A DNA stretch of 64,000 nt from Magnolia sinica (taxonomy: Eukaryota > Streptophyta > Magnoliopsida > Magnoliales > Magnoliaceae), in NCBI RefSeq assembly GCF_029962835.1, contig NC_080582.1:16934032-16998031 (forward strand), written 5' to 3'. Position numbers and translations under genes: made by a program. The notes under the pieces were generated by a model. That model ran no database searches. It had not been told where the DNA came from and was given only the letters and a program-made list of their open reading frames with translations. Of the stretch, positions 1 to 10,456 are shown one piece after another. Numbering within the stretch: position 1 is the stretch's first letter; the number at the start of each line of letters is the position of its first letter.

Positions 1-821
1 TCTCGTAGTGGAGTAGCAATTTGATTTGAAGAGCTTTTCAAAACTACTACCCTCAAAATATTTAACACTTCCCTTCAATTTCGAGAATTTGACCATACCA
101 CCAAGCTAGTATCGTCAAAATCCCACATGAAAACTAGGCATGACTAGGCCTCATGCCACTAGCCCAGTCAGTTGCTCTAGCTGAGAGTCAAAGGGTCAAC
201 CTCATCTGTGAAAGCAAGAACATACTACCATCATGTATACATTGCACAGATGTGTTGTTTTGTGCATTTTAATTAGTTAATCCGTTCCTAACAATTTTAA
301 ATGCATTAAATATTGAACCGAGTTGATTAAAGACTCATTTAAGTCTCTGAGTTGACCTGACCAGCTAGTCATCGAGTTGAGTTTCGAGTATTTGAACTAA
401 GATCTTATAATTGCTAATTTTTTAAGATATGTAAAAAAGATGAAAGGGTACTTGAACCAATGAAAGGGGGTCGGTACAGATCTGGAAAGCATCTCCTAAT
501 ATGAATATTTCAAAATCCAAATTTGAAATTCATGCTAAAATTTTCATCTGCTGTTTGAGATTTGAGTTTACGGTTGGTGGCTAGAAACATTCATCTAGTG
601 GGTCCCACTTTGGATGGATGGTTGGCATAACAGAATCCTAACAATTGGACAATCCAGGGGTTTGCACCATGGCCTACAAACGATCAAACTGTTAGAAGTA
701 GAATATGGCCTAAATGTTCACTTTCAAGGAGCTGAGTCTGCTGAAGATGAGGTCTTTAGGCCCACCTTGGCATGCGGCACATGTGCCACACTACACTACA
801 AGTGTGGCCCAGGCAGGGAAG
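1..821. other. Intergenic DNA, no gene seen
   Basis: AT-rich sequence with no coding signal that I can support. Around 598-815 there is a stretch with the GTGGGTCCCAC / GGATGGATGG words that recur in the MITEs of this window, so it may be an old MITE fragment. A short open frame at 614-856 resembles nothing known and runs into the LTR that starts at 822. Confidence 0.5.
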
Positions 822-1480
822 TGATGAGGCCGATCATCATCTTCCTCAAGGAATAACTACTCTGAATCCATGTAGCTCTCTGGACTCCTCACATACCTTT
901 CTCAAATCCACGATGGATAGAAGCAAGAATAATTAATCCTAACAAATTCGAAATAATTTAATTAATGCTAAAACATAAAATTACAACACTTTTAATAATG
1001 AGCTAGGACGGAGTTTTAGACTTCTAAGACTTTAACTCGAACACCCCAAAAACGTGACTTACTATAAATAGTAAACTTACTATTTATAGACGCCTCCATT
1101 CCTAGTAGACTTCATGGTTTTCACCAAAAAATTAGTAAGTGGCTAATTTGGCCCAACCATATTATTCTCCTAACTTTTCTAAGCTATTTTCATGTTGGGC
1201 ACAACTCCTACAACTCAAATGATCAAAAGTTATATTGGAACTAAAACTTACTATTTATAGTAAAAACAAAATTAAATAGGACTTTTGACCCTTGATCTGA
1301 TGGAATCTTGCAAATCCGGCATGCGCCCTAAAATCATATATAATATGTCGAAAAACTCATCTCAATTTGCATGATGTAGGAATGATTTAAGGTCCTGATG
1401 GCTTGGATTGTTTCCGCCTCTGATCAGGCCTTCTCTTGTCCATCTTTGCCATAAGAGTGTCTGGGATCCGCTCTACATCA
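822..1480 (+). repeat. Solo LTR-like repeat, family D-LTR, copy A
   Basis: The repeat starts TGATGAGG and ends CTCTACATCA, so it has TG..CA ends. Similar repeats occur at 14062-14492, 16979-17675 and, in three pieces, between 36092 and 52091. It contains the recognisable inner word ACTATAAATAGTAA. There is no open reading frame, second LTR or internal region beside it, so a solo LTR is the simplest reading. Flanking five-base repeats do not match here. The right flank (AAGTGT..) is shared with copy B, which shows that copies A and B come from one insertion followed by segmental duplication. Confidence 0.65.
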
Positions 1481-1814
1481 AAGTGTGTAGGACATATCCT
1501 TCATGAGTGAGGTGGACAAAATCTTCCTTATCATTTAACAAGCATGCAGCGGGTGAAATTGGAACATAGGAAAACTAGAAATGCTATAATAGCTAATTAC
1601 AATAAATAAATAAATCCTACTCTACGTTTAATCATGATTCTAAAACTTGGTGACTCGGCCTGAAATTTGGCTGAGTCAACTCGACTAGATGAGACTTCGA
1701 GTTGAGTAACCCCAAAACCTGTTGGCGATCTTGACTCAGTCGAGACTTTGCCAGCCTTGTCGGGTCATCTAGCTGACTCAGTCACGACTCGGCATAACTC
1801 AACCCATATATCCT
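1481..1814. repeat. Distal part of the B3 upstream duplication (copy 1)
   Basis: Matches 14493-15037 upstream of the third B3 gene, including the segment rich in GACTCGG/GAGTCAACTCGAC words. Copy 3 has about 190 extra bases here (14585-14775). No gene seen. Confidence 0.6.
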
Positions 1815-2071
1815 TTGCTTCTTTCTTCAATACAATAGCAGAACCTTCTGCCATTGTATATTACCAATATGGGTGTGTTTAAATAGCTAAACCCAAACAC
1901 AACATGCTTGCATAAAAAACACAAGTCTACTTGTTTTGGAGAAGTAGTTTGCACAAGTATAGTGTTATTACTCATGCAGCAGCCCTTTAAATCGAGTGCC
2001 TTGATTCATTCCATGCTAAATAATATTCTTTCTCCTCTTTGATTTTCTCCTTATTAGATAAAGCTAAAACA
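1815..2071 (+). promoter_or_regulatory. Conserved proximal promoter and 5' leader of B3 copy 1
   Basis: About 260 bases directly upstream of the ATG at 2072 are strongly similar to those before B3 copy 3 (15038-15291) and copy 4 (23735-23996). Shared features are a 'CAATAGCAGAACCTTCTGCC' segment, a TTTAAACCCAAA-like segment, and a TATA-like TTTAAAT at 1986-1992. The TATA-like box lies 86 bases before the ATG, against 86 in copy 3 and 88 in copy 4. A CT-rich leader follows. Constant spacing and position make a core promoter likely; there is no experimental evidence in the sequence. Confidence 0.55.
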
Positions 2072-2080
2072 ATGGCGAAT

Positions 2081-3321
2081 TTTTAGAAATTATACAGATT
2101 AATGTATTTCTGTATAATGTGGAAACCAAAAAGTGCAAAATAATCAGAAATCAGGACAGGCTGAAGCACGTCTGAAACGTTGTCCTTAAAGCGTTATTTG
2201 CCCCTACTCAAGTGAATTGAGTATGCTGATAGGTTACAGGCAAATAGCTTCTAGGATACGACGAGCCTGGTGTGGGTCTGCGTTCAGCAAACACGAAGGC
2301 CTACCAAATGGAACTCAATTACACGCTTTCTGGCAGTATTACAATATAAAGGAAAAAATTTCAAAAGAAGAAGAAAATAAGAGAAAAAGAGTTTTGACTT
2401 CTGCACAGGTCAGTTCAAATCTTCAGCCACTGGTTCAGTTGAACCATTCTAGACCACACCGCTGGTCTGTTCTTCAAGCTAAGGTATAAGCCTTGATATG
2501 TTGCTGGAAACACTAGAATATATGAGTGGAGAGGGGCTGGCTGTCTCAGTTCGTATGGGTTTGCTGGAGTGAGTTGAGATGGTTTGGAAACCCATCCAGG
2601 TCTTCCTTTTATAGGCTATGGTGGCTAGGGGGTTATGGTCTAGAGACTTAAATTCCATTAAGTCATTTCTGGCTGTTGGAAAACCAGCCGTTTTCTGACT
2701 GTTGTGCATGGACCATCAAGCTGCTGCATACTGACTATACTAATGGCTCAGCTGTTACAGTTTCTGTTGCAACAGCTCTTTTCAGTCCCTCTATTTATAC
2801 TGAGAGATCTCTCTCTCAGTCCTTTAGTCTCTCTACTAACTAGCCACCCGCCATAGCCACTTAGTCGCACCGCGACTCGCACACGTCTCGCTCTGGTTCG
2901 CTCAAGGTCGCGAAGGAGCGACCCCCTGCGACACGATGCAGACGTGCGAAGTGCGCTACTAGTGCCTTTACAGCAACACTGCCTCACATGCCCATGCCCT
3001 CGCACCGAGCCCGAGACCAAGTCCGAGTCCGAGTCCTAGTCCGAGCCCGTGCCCGTGCCCGAGCCCGAGCACGAGCGCGAGCGCGTGCGTGGGTGTTCCA
3101 GTGCTATGCACTGGAACACGCAAGATCCATAGTCCACGGACAGGTAGGTAACTATTATAATACTCCACTTCCTTTATATAAACCACAGGTTTTTCTCTTC
3201 TCTTTTCCATGTGGAACTATTCCAAAAAACCCGTAGAATAGTGTTTTTCAAAATAACCTTTTATATTATATTTTAATTTATTATTAAAATATTTTTTATA
3301 AAAATCAATATTTTTGCAACA
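2081..3321 (-). repeat. Copia 3' LTR (minus-strand sense)
   Basis: 1241 bases, similar to 7842-8788. It carries about 270 bases (roughly 2683-2950) absent from the other LTR. In minus-strand sense it starts TGTTGCAAAAATA at 3321. TATA-like words on the minus strand lie at 2606-2615 (CTATAAAAGG) and around 3172-3183 (TTATATAAAGG). At 3003-3088 there is a GC-rich run of CGAGCC/CGAGTC-type hexamers, which is much shorter in the other LTR (about 8523-8558). Confidence 0.88.
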
Positions 3322-3869
3322 ATCCCTCACTTGATTTTTATAAAAATATTTTCTCGGTTAAACAATACTGCCAGAATAATTTGCTTGTATGCATAAAGAA
3401 AGATATCTTTCGATTTTAATCTTTCCTTAGTGTAAATATTTCAAAACTCTGTCGAAATGACTGGTAGCCGCAGCTTTGAACCAGTTATTCCTAGATAACA
3501 GAATTGGAAATACCACACACATATTCGCTATGTGTTTGTTAGAGTTCCCACAATCTTGCTCAGCACAATTAATGGTCATGTGCTTATCCTAATTCATGAA
3601 CGATCCCGAGAGAAAAACTCCTAACTCTCATGAGAGACGGCACCATCTCTACGTTCATATAGGTGAAATCCTTCCAGTATCTTCGTTGCTATAAGATACT
3701 TGTCTTTATAGACTGGATTTCATTAAGAGTTCTAAGACTCAAACCTCTATCGTAACGCTCAACACTTATCTATTATGGATGACGTTTTATAATTTTAATG
3801 CTAAAAAACTTTTCACATATTAGTGACTTGTTCTTAACCATTAAACCCATAATTAGAGATTTTTTGACT
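3322..3869 (-). other. Copia 3' untranslated region and polypurine tract
   Basis: Lies between the end of the RNase H frame and the 3' LTR. On the minus strand it ends in AAGTGAGGGAT directly before the LTR start TGTTGC; this is the polypurine tract that primes plus-strand DNA synthesis. No other coding signal seen. Confidence 0.7.
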
Positions 3870-4502
3870 TTAGGTTGGGTTACCATCACTGGTGGAACTT
3901 TGGTTGAAGAGTTTCAACCCCATCCCTCTAGTTGTAGCCTTTACTACCTCTCTCGGTAGAGGTTTAGTGAAAGGATCTGCCAGGTTATTGCTTGATTTCA
4001 CATAAGAAATAGTAATGATTCCATCTCGAATCAATTGTCTGACATAATCATGTCGAAGACTAATATGTCTAGACTTACCACTATAAGTCCCGCTATAGGC
4101 TCTAGTTAATGTGGCTTCACTATCACAATGTAGTGACACAGCCGATATAGGCTTTACACAGAAAGAAATTTCTAATAGAAGATCCCTTAGCCACTCAGCC
4201 TCTTTGCCTGTTGTAGCCGGGGCTATAAATTCAGACTCCATAGTCGAATGCGTTATGCAAGTCTGTTTCTTGGATCCCCAAGATACAGCTGCACCTCCTA
4301 GGGTGAATACCCACCCTGTAGTAGACTTGTTGTCCTCTGCACTCGATATCCAGCTCGCATCGGTATATCCTTTCAATACGGCAGGAAACTCTGAATAGAA
4401 TAGTCCTAAGTCTTTGGTTGCTTTTAAGTAACAAAGGACTTTACTTATTGCATTCCAGTGTTCAGTACTGGGGTTACTAGTAAACCTACTAAGTTTACTC
4501 AC
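3870..4502 (-). pseudogene. Copia RNase H (C-terminal pol)
   Basis: 210 codons with the Ty1/copia RNase H pattern: [10 protein letters not shown] (first catalytic Asp), a [15 protein letters not shown] stretch (catalytic Glu; usual form 'STxEAEY'), LHCDSEATL (Asp), [13 protein letters not shown], and the closing [11 protein letters not shown] found at the end of copia polyproteins. RNase H would remove the RNA strand during reverse transcription. It is not in frame with the RT upstream (4667-5455), so the polyprotein is broken between them. Confidence 0.88.
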
Positions 4503-4666
4503 AGCATATGCGATATCAGGTCTAGTACATTACATAACATACATAAGACTCCCTATAGCACTCGCATGTTCTAATTGTGCAACTATTCTTTCAGTATTTT
4601 CTTTTAGTTTGATACTTGGATCAAATGGGGTCTTTGCTTCTTTTATATTTAGATGGTTAAATTTGT

Positions 4667-5455
4667 TTAGTATTTTCTCAATATAATGAGATTGACACAA
4701 AGCAAAACCCCCACAATGTTTTTAACTTTGATACCAAGAATGGTATCAACCTGTCCAAGATCCTTCGTTTTAAATACGGAAGATAGAAATCTTTTTGTTT
4801 CAATTACACCTTCCATTTTATTACTTATTATTAATATGTCATCAACATATAGACAAATAATAACGATGTAACTACCATCTACTTTAGAATATATGCATTT
4901 ATCAGCTACATTATGTATGAAACCATGAGAAAGTATTTTGGAATCAAACTTCTCATGCCACTGTTTTGGTGCTTGTTTTAATCCATACAATGATTTGACT
5001 AATCTACATACTTTGTTTTCATTTCCTGGTAGAACGAATCCTTCAGGTTGTTCCATGTATACCTCCTCGTTGAGGTCACCATTCAGGAATGCAGTCTTTA
5101 CATCCATTTGGTGGATGTAAAGATGATGTATTGAAGCTAGCGCAAATAATACCCTAATGGATGTTATCCTAGCTATAGGAGAGTATGTGTCAAAGTAATC
5201 TATCCCTTCTTTTTGTCTAAAATCCTTAGCTACTAGTCGAGCTTTAAAGGTTTGGATAGTCCCATCAGTGTGATATTTCTTTCTAAATACCCACTTGCAA
5301 CCTATGGGTTTAGAACCTGGAGGTAAGTTAACTGGTTCCCATGTTTGATTTGATAGTATGGATTCCATTTCATCATTTATAGCTTCTTTCCAGAAAGCTG
5401 AATCTCTAGAGGATATGGTCTCTTTATATGTTTTAGAATCATCTTCTATAGTCAT
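4667..5455 (-). pseudogene. Copia reverse transcriptase
   Basis: 262 codons with hallmark copia RT blocks: WEPVNLPPGSKPIGCKWVFRKK, KARLVAKDFRQKEGIDY, the SPIARITSIRVLFALA helix, QMDVKTAFLNGDLNEEVYMEQPEG, SLYGLKQAPKQWHEKFD and the catalytic LYVDDILI. It lies in the same frame as the integrase upstream and is separated from it by one in-frame stop near 5550. It runs out of frame after DTILGIKVKN, so the thumb and connection region (about 4503-4666) is only readable in other frames. Confidence 0.9.
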
Positions 5456-5551
5456 TACTATAGGTATTTTTCTTATAACATTTTCTCTATCTCCTTCTAC
5501 AAGATAGAAAATGACACGTTGTGAGTCTATATAGTCATCTCCAAGACTCTT

Positions 5552-6211
5552 CTATATTCTTGTTCTTTGACTCCTACGAGGCTCAATAGGAGCTTCCACT
5601 ATCTGTGGAGCTGTGCTATCTGGTTCTCTATTAGGAGTTTGGATTTCATTATCCTTTGACTCTAAGGATAGTGAGTTCTCAAAGAACTCAACATCTCTTG
5701 ATTCTATTATTATATTAGACTCTATGTCTAGAAGTCTATAAGCTTTACTATTTTGTGCATACTCTACGAAGGCGTACTTAATAGCTCTTGGTCCTAACTT
5801 AGTTCTTTTTGGATCAGGGGTTCTGCAATATGTAAGACACCCCCACACTTTTAGATATCCTAGGTTAGGTTTTCTACCTCTCCATGTTTCATATGGAGAT
5901 ATTTTATATTTTTTAGATGGAATTCTGTTTATTATATGGCATGCTGCAAGTAATGCCTCTCCCCATAGACTTAGTGGCAACTCTGCTCTTATCAGCATTG
6001 AGTTGACCATTTCTACTAATGTTTTATTCTTCTTTTCAGCTATTCCGTTTTGTTGAGGTGTATATGACGTTGTACATTGATGTATCAGTCCATGTTCTTC
6101 ACAGAAGTTATCGAATTCATTGGAGAAGTATTCTCCTTCTCTATCGCTACGGAGAATTTTTATTTTCTTATTCAGTTGATTCTCCACTTCTACTTTATAT
6201 ATTTTAAACAT
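5552..6211 (-). pseudogene. Copia integrase core and C-terminus
   Basis: 219 codons. RSDREGEYFSNEFDNFCEEHG holds the second catalytic Asp, followed by TTSYTPQQNGIAEKKNKTLVEM, where the DDE glutamate falls. Then come LWGEALLAACHIINRIPSK and the SPYETWRGRKPNLGYLKVWGC motif found just after copia integrase cores. The first catalytic Asp is in the preceding piece (6248-6736). Both pieces are in one frame and split by a single stop near 6240. Confidence 0.88.
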
Positions 6212-6247
6212 GCTTAATGCTTCATCTTTGCTCTTTAATAGGTACGC

Positions 6248-6736
6248 TTACACATACCTAAAGCAATCATCTATAAAGCTTATGAAATACCGTTTACCTC
6301 CACGAGTAAGAATGCTGTTTAACTCACAGATATCACTGTGCACAAGATCCAATATTTGAGACGATCTTTCAACAGTTGGAAAAGGTTTCTTTGTCATTTT
6401 GGATCTTATGCACACTTCACATTTTTCGATTTCATTATTTGTGTATGAGATTAAACCATTCTTAGCCATGAACTTCAACGTACTATACCCTATATGGGCT
6501 AGTCTATCATGCCATAATCCAGCGGATTCAACCATATACGCAGAAGTGCTACTTTCATTCAGAGAAAACTTAACCATTCCATTACAAGCATATCCCTTTC
6601 CGACAAAATTTTCATTTTTGGATAGAATCAGTTTACCTGACTCATATACCACCCGTATGCCTGGTTTTCTCAGAAGATCCCCAGAAACTAAGTTTCGCCT
6701 CATGTCTGGGACGTGCAGTACATTAATTAGAATCAC
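6248..6736 (-). pseudogene. Copia GAG_pre-integrase / integrase N-terminus
   Basis: 162 codons. LINVLHVPDMRRNLVSGDLL is the typical stretch between protease and integrase. LWHDRLAHIGYSTLKFM...CEVCIRSKMTKKPF is the HHCC zinc-binding module, and LVHSDICEL...YFISFIDDCFRYV starts the catalytic core with its first Asp. It is continuous in frame with the gag frame above and the integrase core below; only stop codons divide them. Confidence 0.88.
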
Positions 6737-6916
6737 TTTCTTTCCAGAGGTGAATATCAGTTCGACAGTTCTTTTGCCGACGACCTTCGATCAGACTTCA
6801 TTACCCATTTGGACTTCTTGACCATCGGTCAATTCCTCATAGGTTTTAAAGGCTGATTTGTCGTAGCACACATGTACAGTAGCGGCAATATCATACTACC
6901 AACCTGAAACTTTACC
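6737..6916 (-). pseudogene. Copia aspartic protease remnant
   Basis: Read in the same frame as gag and integrase, this stretch gives GW-stop-YDIAATVHVCYDKSAFKTYEE. The position matches the usual copia protease active site W-x-x-DSGAT, but here it is DIAAT, with a stop two codons upstream and another further on. The expected Ser/Thr-Gly after the Asp is missing, so the protease would be inactive even without the stops. Confidence 0.6.
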
Positions 6917-7819
6917 TTAGATGGTATTCACCTCAGTGATCATAGCCACGATATCGCCATTTTCTACTGCACTTGCCTCTTTTTTAGATTTGCGATAGCG
7001 GTATACTCGAGCATAGTGCCCGGTTTTTCCACAGACATGGCATGGGCCCTTGAGCTTTCCGTTCTTCTTTTGGGTGTTCTTATTGAATTTTCCTTTATTA
7101 GGTTTCAGAGAATCGTCCTTCTCGGGATGTTTGTTATTAGTGTTTTTTACAGCATGTACCTTAGACGAGGTATTCCCGTTATCATTTTTTCTATTACGGT
7201 TACGAAATTCTTCCTCAATCCTGAGGTATTTCTGGATTTGTTCTAGTGAGTAGTCCTCGGTTTTATGCAGCAACTTCTTTTTATAGTCTTTCCACATCGG
7301 TAGCAATTTGGCGATTATTGCCCTGACTTGGAATGATTCAGGAAGATCGATTTTTATCGCTTTGATTTTGTTTACTATTAGCTGCAGTTCTTGGATTTGG
7401 GGCAGCAGCAGTTTATTATCTACCATGCTGAAGTCAAAATACCTGGCGATGAGAAACTTGTTGGTACCTTCTTCTTCAACCTTGTATTTGAATTCCAGAG
7501 CGGCCCAGATCTCCTTTGCTAATGACGTCTGTTGGTACAGATCATACAGGCGGTCGGAGAGAGCGTTCAGAATGTGTCCTCGACACAAGAGTTCGTCTTC
7601 GGCTCTTTTGGTGCGGGCAGCTACTTGTTCAGGTGTGTCGCTGTCAGATGCTTCAGGGAGTGCTTGCAAATTTGGATCTAATATGTAATAGATCTTCAGC
7701 GCCGTCAGGAGAAATTTCAGCTTGTCTTGCCATCTTGTAAAATTGGTTCCATCGAACCGATCAAGACATATCAAGTCTTGATTCATCAACTTGATGGATG
7801 AAACACTATTGGCTTCCAT
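6917..7819 (-). pseudogene. Copia gag (UBN2-type) of the interrupted element
   Basis: 300 codons from ATG at 7819. LDRFDGTNFTRWQDKLKFLL, the middle helices (TSLAKEIWAALEFKY, KFLIARYFDFSMVD) and LPESFQVRAIIAKLLPMWKDYKKKL are typical of plant copia gag. A zinc-knuckle region CHVCGKTGHYARVY has Tyr in place of the final Cys of C-x2-C-x4-H-x4-C, which should weaken RNA binding. The start lies only 22 bases inside the 5' LTR edge, which is unusually close. Confidence 0.85.
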
Positions 7820-7841
7820 CAGTAAAATAACGCTTTAAGAT

Positions 7842-8788
7842 TTTTAGAAATTATACAGATTAATGTATTTCTGTATAATGTGGAAACCAAAAAGTGCAAA
7901 ATAATCAGAAATCAGGACAGGCTGAAGTACGTCTGAAACGCTGTCCTTAAAGCGTTATTTGCCCCTACTCAAGTGAATTGAGTATGCTGATAGGTTACAG
8001 GCAAATAGCTTCTAGGATACGACGAGCCTGGTGTGGGTCTGCGTTCAGCAAACACGAAGGCCCACCAAATGGAACTCAATTACACGCTTTCTGGCAGTAT
8101 TACAATATAAAGGAAAAAATCCCAAAAGAAGAAGAAAATAAGAGAAAAAGAGTTTTGACTTCTGCACAGGTCAGTTCAAATCTTCAGCCACTAGTTTAGT
8201 TGAACCGTTCTAAACCACACCGCTGGTCTGCTCTTCAAGCTAAGGTATAAGCCTTGCTATGTTGCTAGAAACACTAGAATATATGAGTGGAGAGGGGCTG
8301 ACTGTCTCAGTTCGTATGGGTTTGCTGGAGTGAGTTGAGATGGTTTGGAAACCCATCCGGATCCTCCTTTTATAGGCTATGATGGCTAGGGGGTTATGGT
8401 CCAGAGACTTAAATTCCATTAAGCCATTTCTAGCTGTTGGAAAACTAGACGTGCGAAGTGCGAAGTGCGCCACTAGCGCCTCTACAGCCACACTGCCTCA
8501 CATGCCCATGCCCATGCCCTCGCACCGAGCCCGAACCCGAGCACGAGCGCGCGCACGGGCGTTCCAGTGCGTAGCACTGGAACACGCAAGGTCCATAGTC
8601 CACGAACTAGGTAGGTAAATATTATAATACTCCACTTCCTTCATATAAATCACAGATCTTTCTCTTCTCTTTTCCATGTGGGACTATTCTAAAAAACCCG
8701 TAGAAAAGTGTTTTTCAAAACAACTTTTTATATTATATTATATTTTATTATTAAAATATTTTTTATAAAAATCAATATTTTTGCAACA
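7842..8788 (-). repeat. Copia 5' LTR (minus-strand sense)
   Basis: 947 bases, pairing with 2081-3321 and with a clean deletion of about 270 bases relative to it. It starts (minus sense) TGTTGCAAAAATA at 8788 and has a TATA-like CTATAAAAGG at 8366-8375. The inner edge at 7842 is set by comparison with the other LTR and its target duplication; the terminal bases are AA rather than CA. Confidence 0.85.
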
Positions 8789-9334
8789 CGAATAACTACA
8801 GAAACTTTGCTCAAGCATCAACACAACGATAAGGCAATAATCATATGGAATGTTGCCCACATTTCCCATGGGACCCACAAAATCAATGGCACAAACGTAT
8901 ACTAGAAGGGCTAGGCAATCGGCAGAGCCCTATGTTGCCTCTACGATTAATTTGCCAGAAGGATCTAATGAAAATGGACTTAGGATATTGTCACAACAAG
9001 GGTTTTATCATGGGAAAGAAATATGTGGAAGGAGCCATTTTTCCACGCCTCGCAGCTGATCAAAGCCGAGGCATTTGTGATAAAAACGCGGCAGTCCGAG
9101 TGGTGGGCCATGACCAAAAGGGAAAGAAATGGGAGATGGAATTTAAACAGGAGAATGATGGTGGCATGACTTACGTCTTAGATGGGCAATGGGCTGATAT
9201 GGTGAGTAAGAACGGTTGGAAGGTGGACTATCAGCTTAGCATCTGGGGCTTCCCTCATGCTGATGATGGAGAACGAGAGAAGTTTGGACCAGATAACGGC
9301 TACAATGATATTTACTTCTTTTTTATTTTTTGTT

Positions 9335-9412
9335 AGCTTGTTAGTACACTCACTGTCAGTTCAGACTTCACTGTTAGCCACCGCCACTAGGGAATCAATA
9401 CCGAATTATTAT
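9335..9412 (-). repeat. SINE 3' fragment after B3 copy 1
   Basis: On the minus strand this matches the 3' half of the SINE at 21115-21264: the box B region, GGTGGC..TAACAGTGAA, TGTACTAACAAGCTAACA and then an A-rich tail. The SINE replaced or followed the last codons of B3 copy 1. It is truncated on its 5' side. Confidence 0.7.
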
Positions 9413-9439
9413 ATAATAATAGTCTACAAGTAGGTATAA

Positions 9440-9795
9440 ATTTTTAGGGCCCACTTTCATGAATATTTTGTATATCTACACCGTCCATCTGTTTTTTGAG
9501 CTCATTTTAGGATGTTATGCCAAAATTTAAGTAGTTTCAAATCTCCGTTGGACCACACCACTGGAAGAAGTGAAGGACAATTAAAAACTTTTTTAGGCCA
9601 CAAAAGTTTTGCTGATCATTTTATTTCCCCCTCATCCAGGTCTGATTGACCTTATCAACGGGTTGGATGGCAAATAAACATTATCGATCTAATTACAGTG
9701 GGCCATCGAAAGTTAATGGTGAGCGTTAAATCATCACTGTTTCCTTTGGTGCAGTCCACCTGAGATTTGGATCTGCTTAATTTTTTGGGCTACGT
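9440..9795. repeat. Foldback MITE fragment (GTGGG/CCGTCCAT family)
   Basis: Starts GGGCCCACTTTCATG...CACCGTCCATCTG and carries the family's inner marks: TGGACCACACCACTGG, GACC..ATCAACGGGTTGGATGGCAAATAAAC, and GTCCACCTGAGATTTGGATCTGC. The right terminal repeat is missing. Compare the full copy at 22081-22500. Confidence 0.7.
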
Positions 9796-10065
9796 AAGTT
9801 TTTTTTTTTCTAAATGGCTTTACGAAATTGATTGACAATATTATTCATTAAAGATAGTTCGACTAACGGATACTTCGGACCATTTAATTTGCTGTTGTCT
9901 TTGGACAGTGACGAGAGAAGATTAGACTACATTATAGTGACGGTGAGTTATTCCTTAGCGATGTAGCTGTAATGTCGATCGAGCAACCCTCGACGACAGA
10001 AATCTTTTGGATCGTGGAGTGAGTATCTAACCACGCTGTTGTCTGTTGACTAAATTTTTTGAGTC
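9796..10065. other. Intergenic DNA, nothing recognised
   Basis: The stretch 9858-9935 (CGGATACTTCGGACCATTTAATTTG) is repeated at 16078-16150, so this is duplicated DNA beside the B3 copies. No gene seen. Confidence 0.5.
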
Positions 10066-10350
10066 TCATTGTGAGGTATGTTATTATCCATGCTGGTCAT
10101 CCATTTTTTCAACTCATTTTATCTCATAATCCCAAAATTGTACTATATCCAAACCTCAAGTGGACCACACCATAGAAAACAGTAGGAATTGAAAGTTTCC
10201 TATGGTGTGGTCCACTTGAGCTTTACATTTCAATTTTAGTTGACATGTTAAAAGGAGCAGAAAAGTAGATGAACGGTTTGGATTAAAAATATTCATCATG
10301 ATGATCCCACAAAGTTTACTCACCATGCTATAAGGTTGGTGACTTACTCA
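10066..10350. repeat. Short derivative of the foldback MITE
   Basis: The two halves of the MITE are joined with the middle removed. CCATGCTGGTCATCCATTTT..CAAGTGGACCACACCATAGAAAACAGTAG is followed directly by the inverted partner CCTATGGTGTGGTCCACTTGAG..GATGAACGG..ATGATCCCAC. It can fold into one long hairpin. Confidence 0.7.
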
Positions 10351-10367
10351 CTACAGATTCCACTTCC

Positions 10368-10376
10368 CTTTATAAG
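10368..10376 (+). promoter_or_regulatory. TATA-like box of B3 copy 2
   Basis: CTTTATAAG lies about 80 bases before the ATG at 10457, with a T-rich leader between. The upstream DNA of this copy is not the conserved promoter block found before copies 1, 3 and 4, so this gene has a different promoter. Confidence 0.45.
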
Positions 10377-10456
10377 CAATTTTCTTTGGCTTAGGTGCTG
10401 CAATCTTTCTTCTTTTGAGTTCTTTGGCTCCGGTTGATTTGACGAAAAGTTAGACA

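Larger units (their letters stand above)
2081..8788 (-). mobile_element. Ty1/copia LTR retrotransposon inserted in B3 copy 1
   Basis: Two related LTRs (2081-3321 and 7842-8788) flank a minus-strand gag-pol in copia order: gag, protease, integrase, RT, RNase H. A 5-bp target duplication CGAAT lies at 2076-2080 and 8789-8793, and removing the element restores a B3 gene start like copy 3. A purine-rich tract (GTGAGGGAT on the minus strand, 3322-3330) precedes the 3' LTR. Gag to RT is one continuous frame broken only by point stops; RNase H is in another frame. The element is no longer autonomous. The outer LTR end is not CA, and no canonical tRNA primer site is visible (see findings). Confidence 0.92.
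2072..9336 (+). pseudogene. B3-domain (DUF313-type) gene copy 1, split by a copia element
   Basis: The gene begins ATG-GCG-AAT at 2072. A Ty1/copia element (2081-8788) sits after this point, flanked by CGAAT at 2076-2080 and 8789-8793. Reading resumes at 8794 with AACTACAGAAAC. Across the join the frame meets TAA at codon 16. An internal in-frame ATG at 8845 then opens 163 codons with a B3-like core (LICQKDL..., GHDQKGKKW, MTYVLDGQWADMV, LSIWGFP). The tail differs from the other copies: instead of the VHFVF ending it runs into Phe codons and TAG at 9334-9336, where a reversed SINE 3' end begins. B3 domains are plant transcription-factor DNA-binding domains. This copy has lost its start context, has an early stop and has a replaced C-terminus, so it is most likely dead. 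The similarity to DUF313 (At2g31720-like) B3 proteins is my family judgement. Confidence 0.8.

Noticed and set aside
614-856. 80-codon open frame
   Set aside because: No recognisable domain, and its 3' end runs into the solo LTR at 822.
2968-3236. Arg-Ala and Gly-Leu repeat open frames on both strands
   Set aside because: They are translations of the CGAGCC/CGTGCC hexamer run inside the copia LTR; no start context and no homology.
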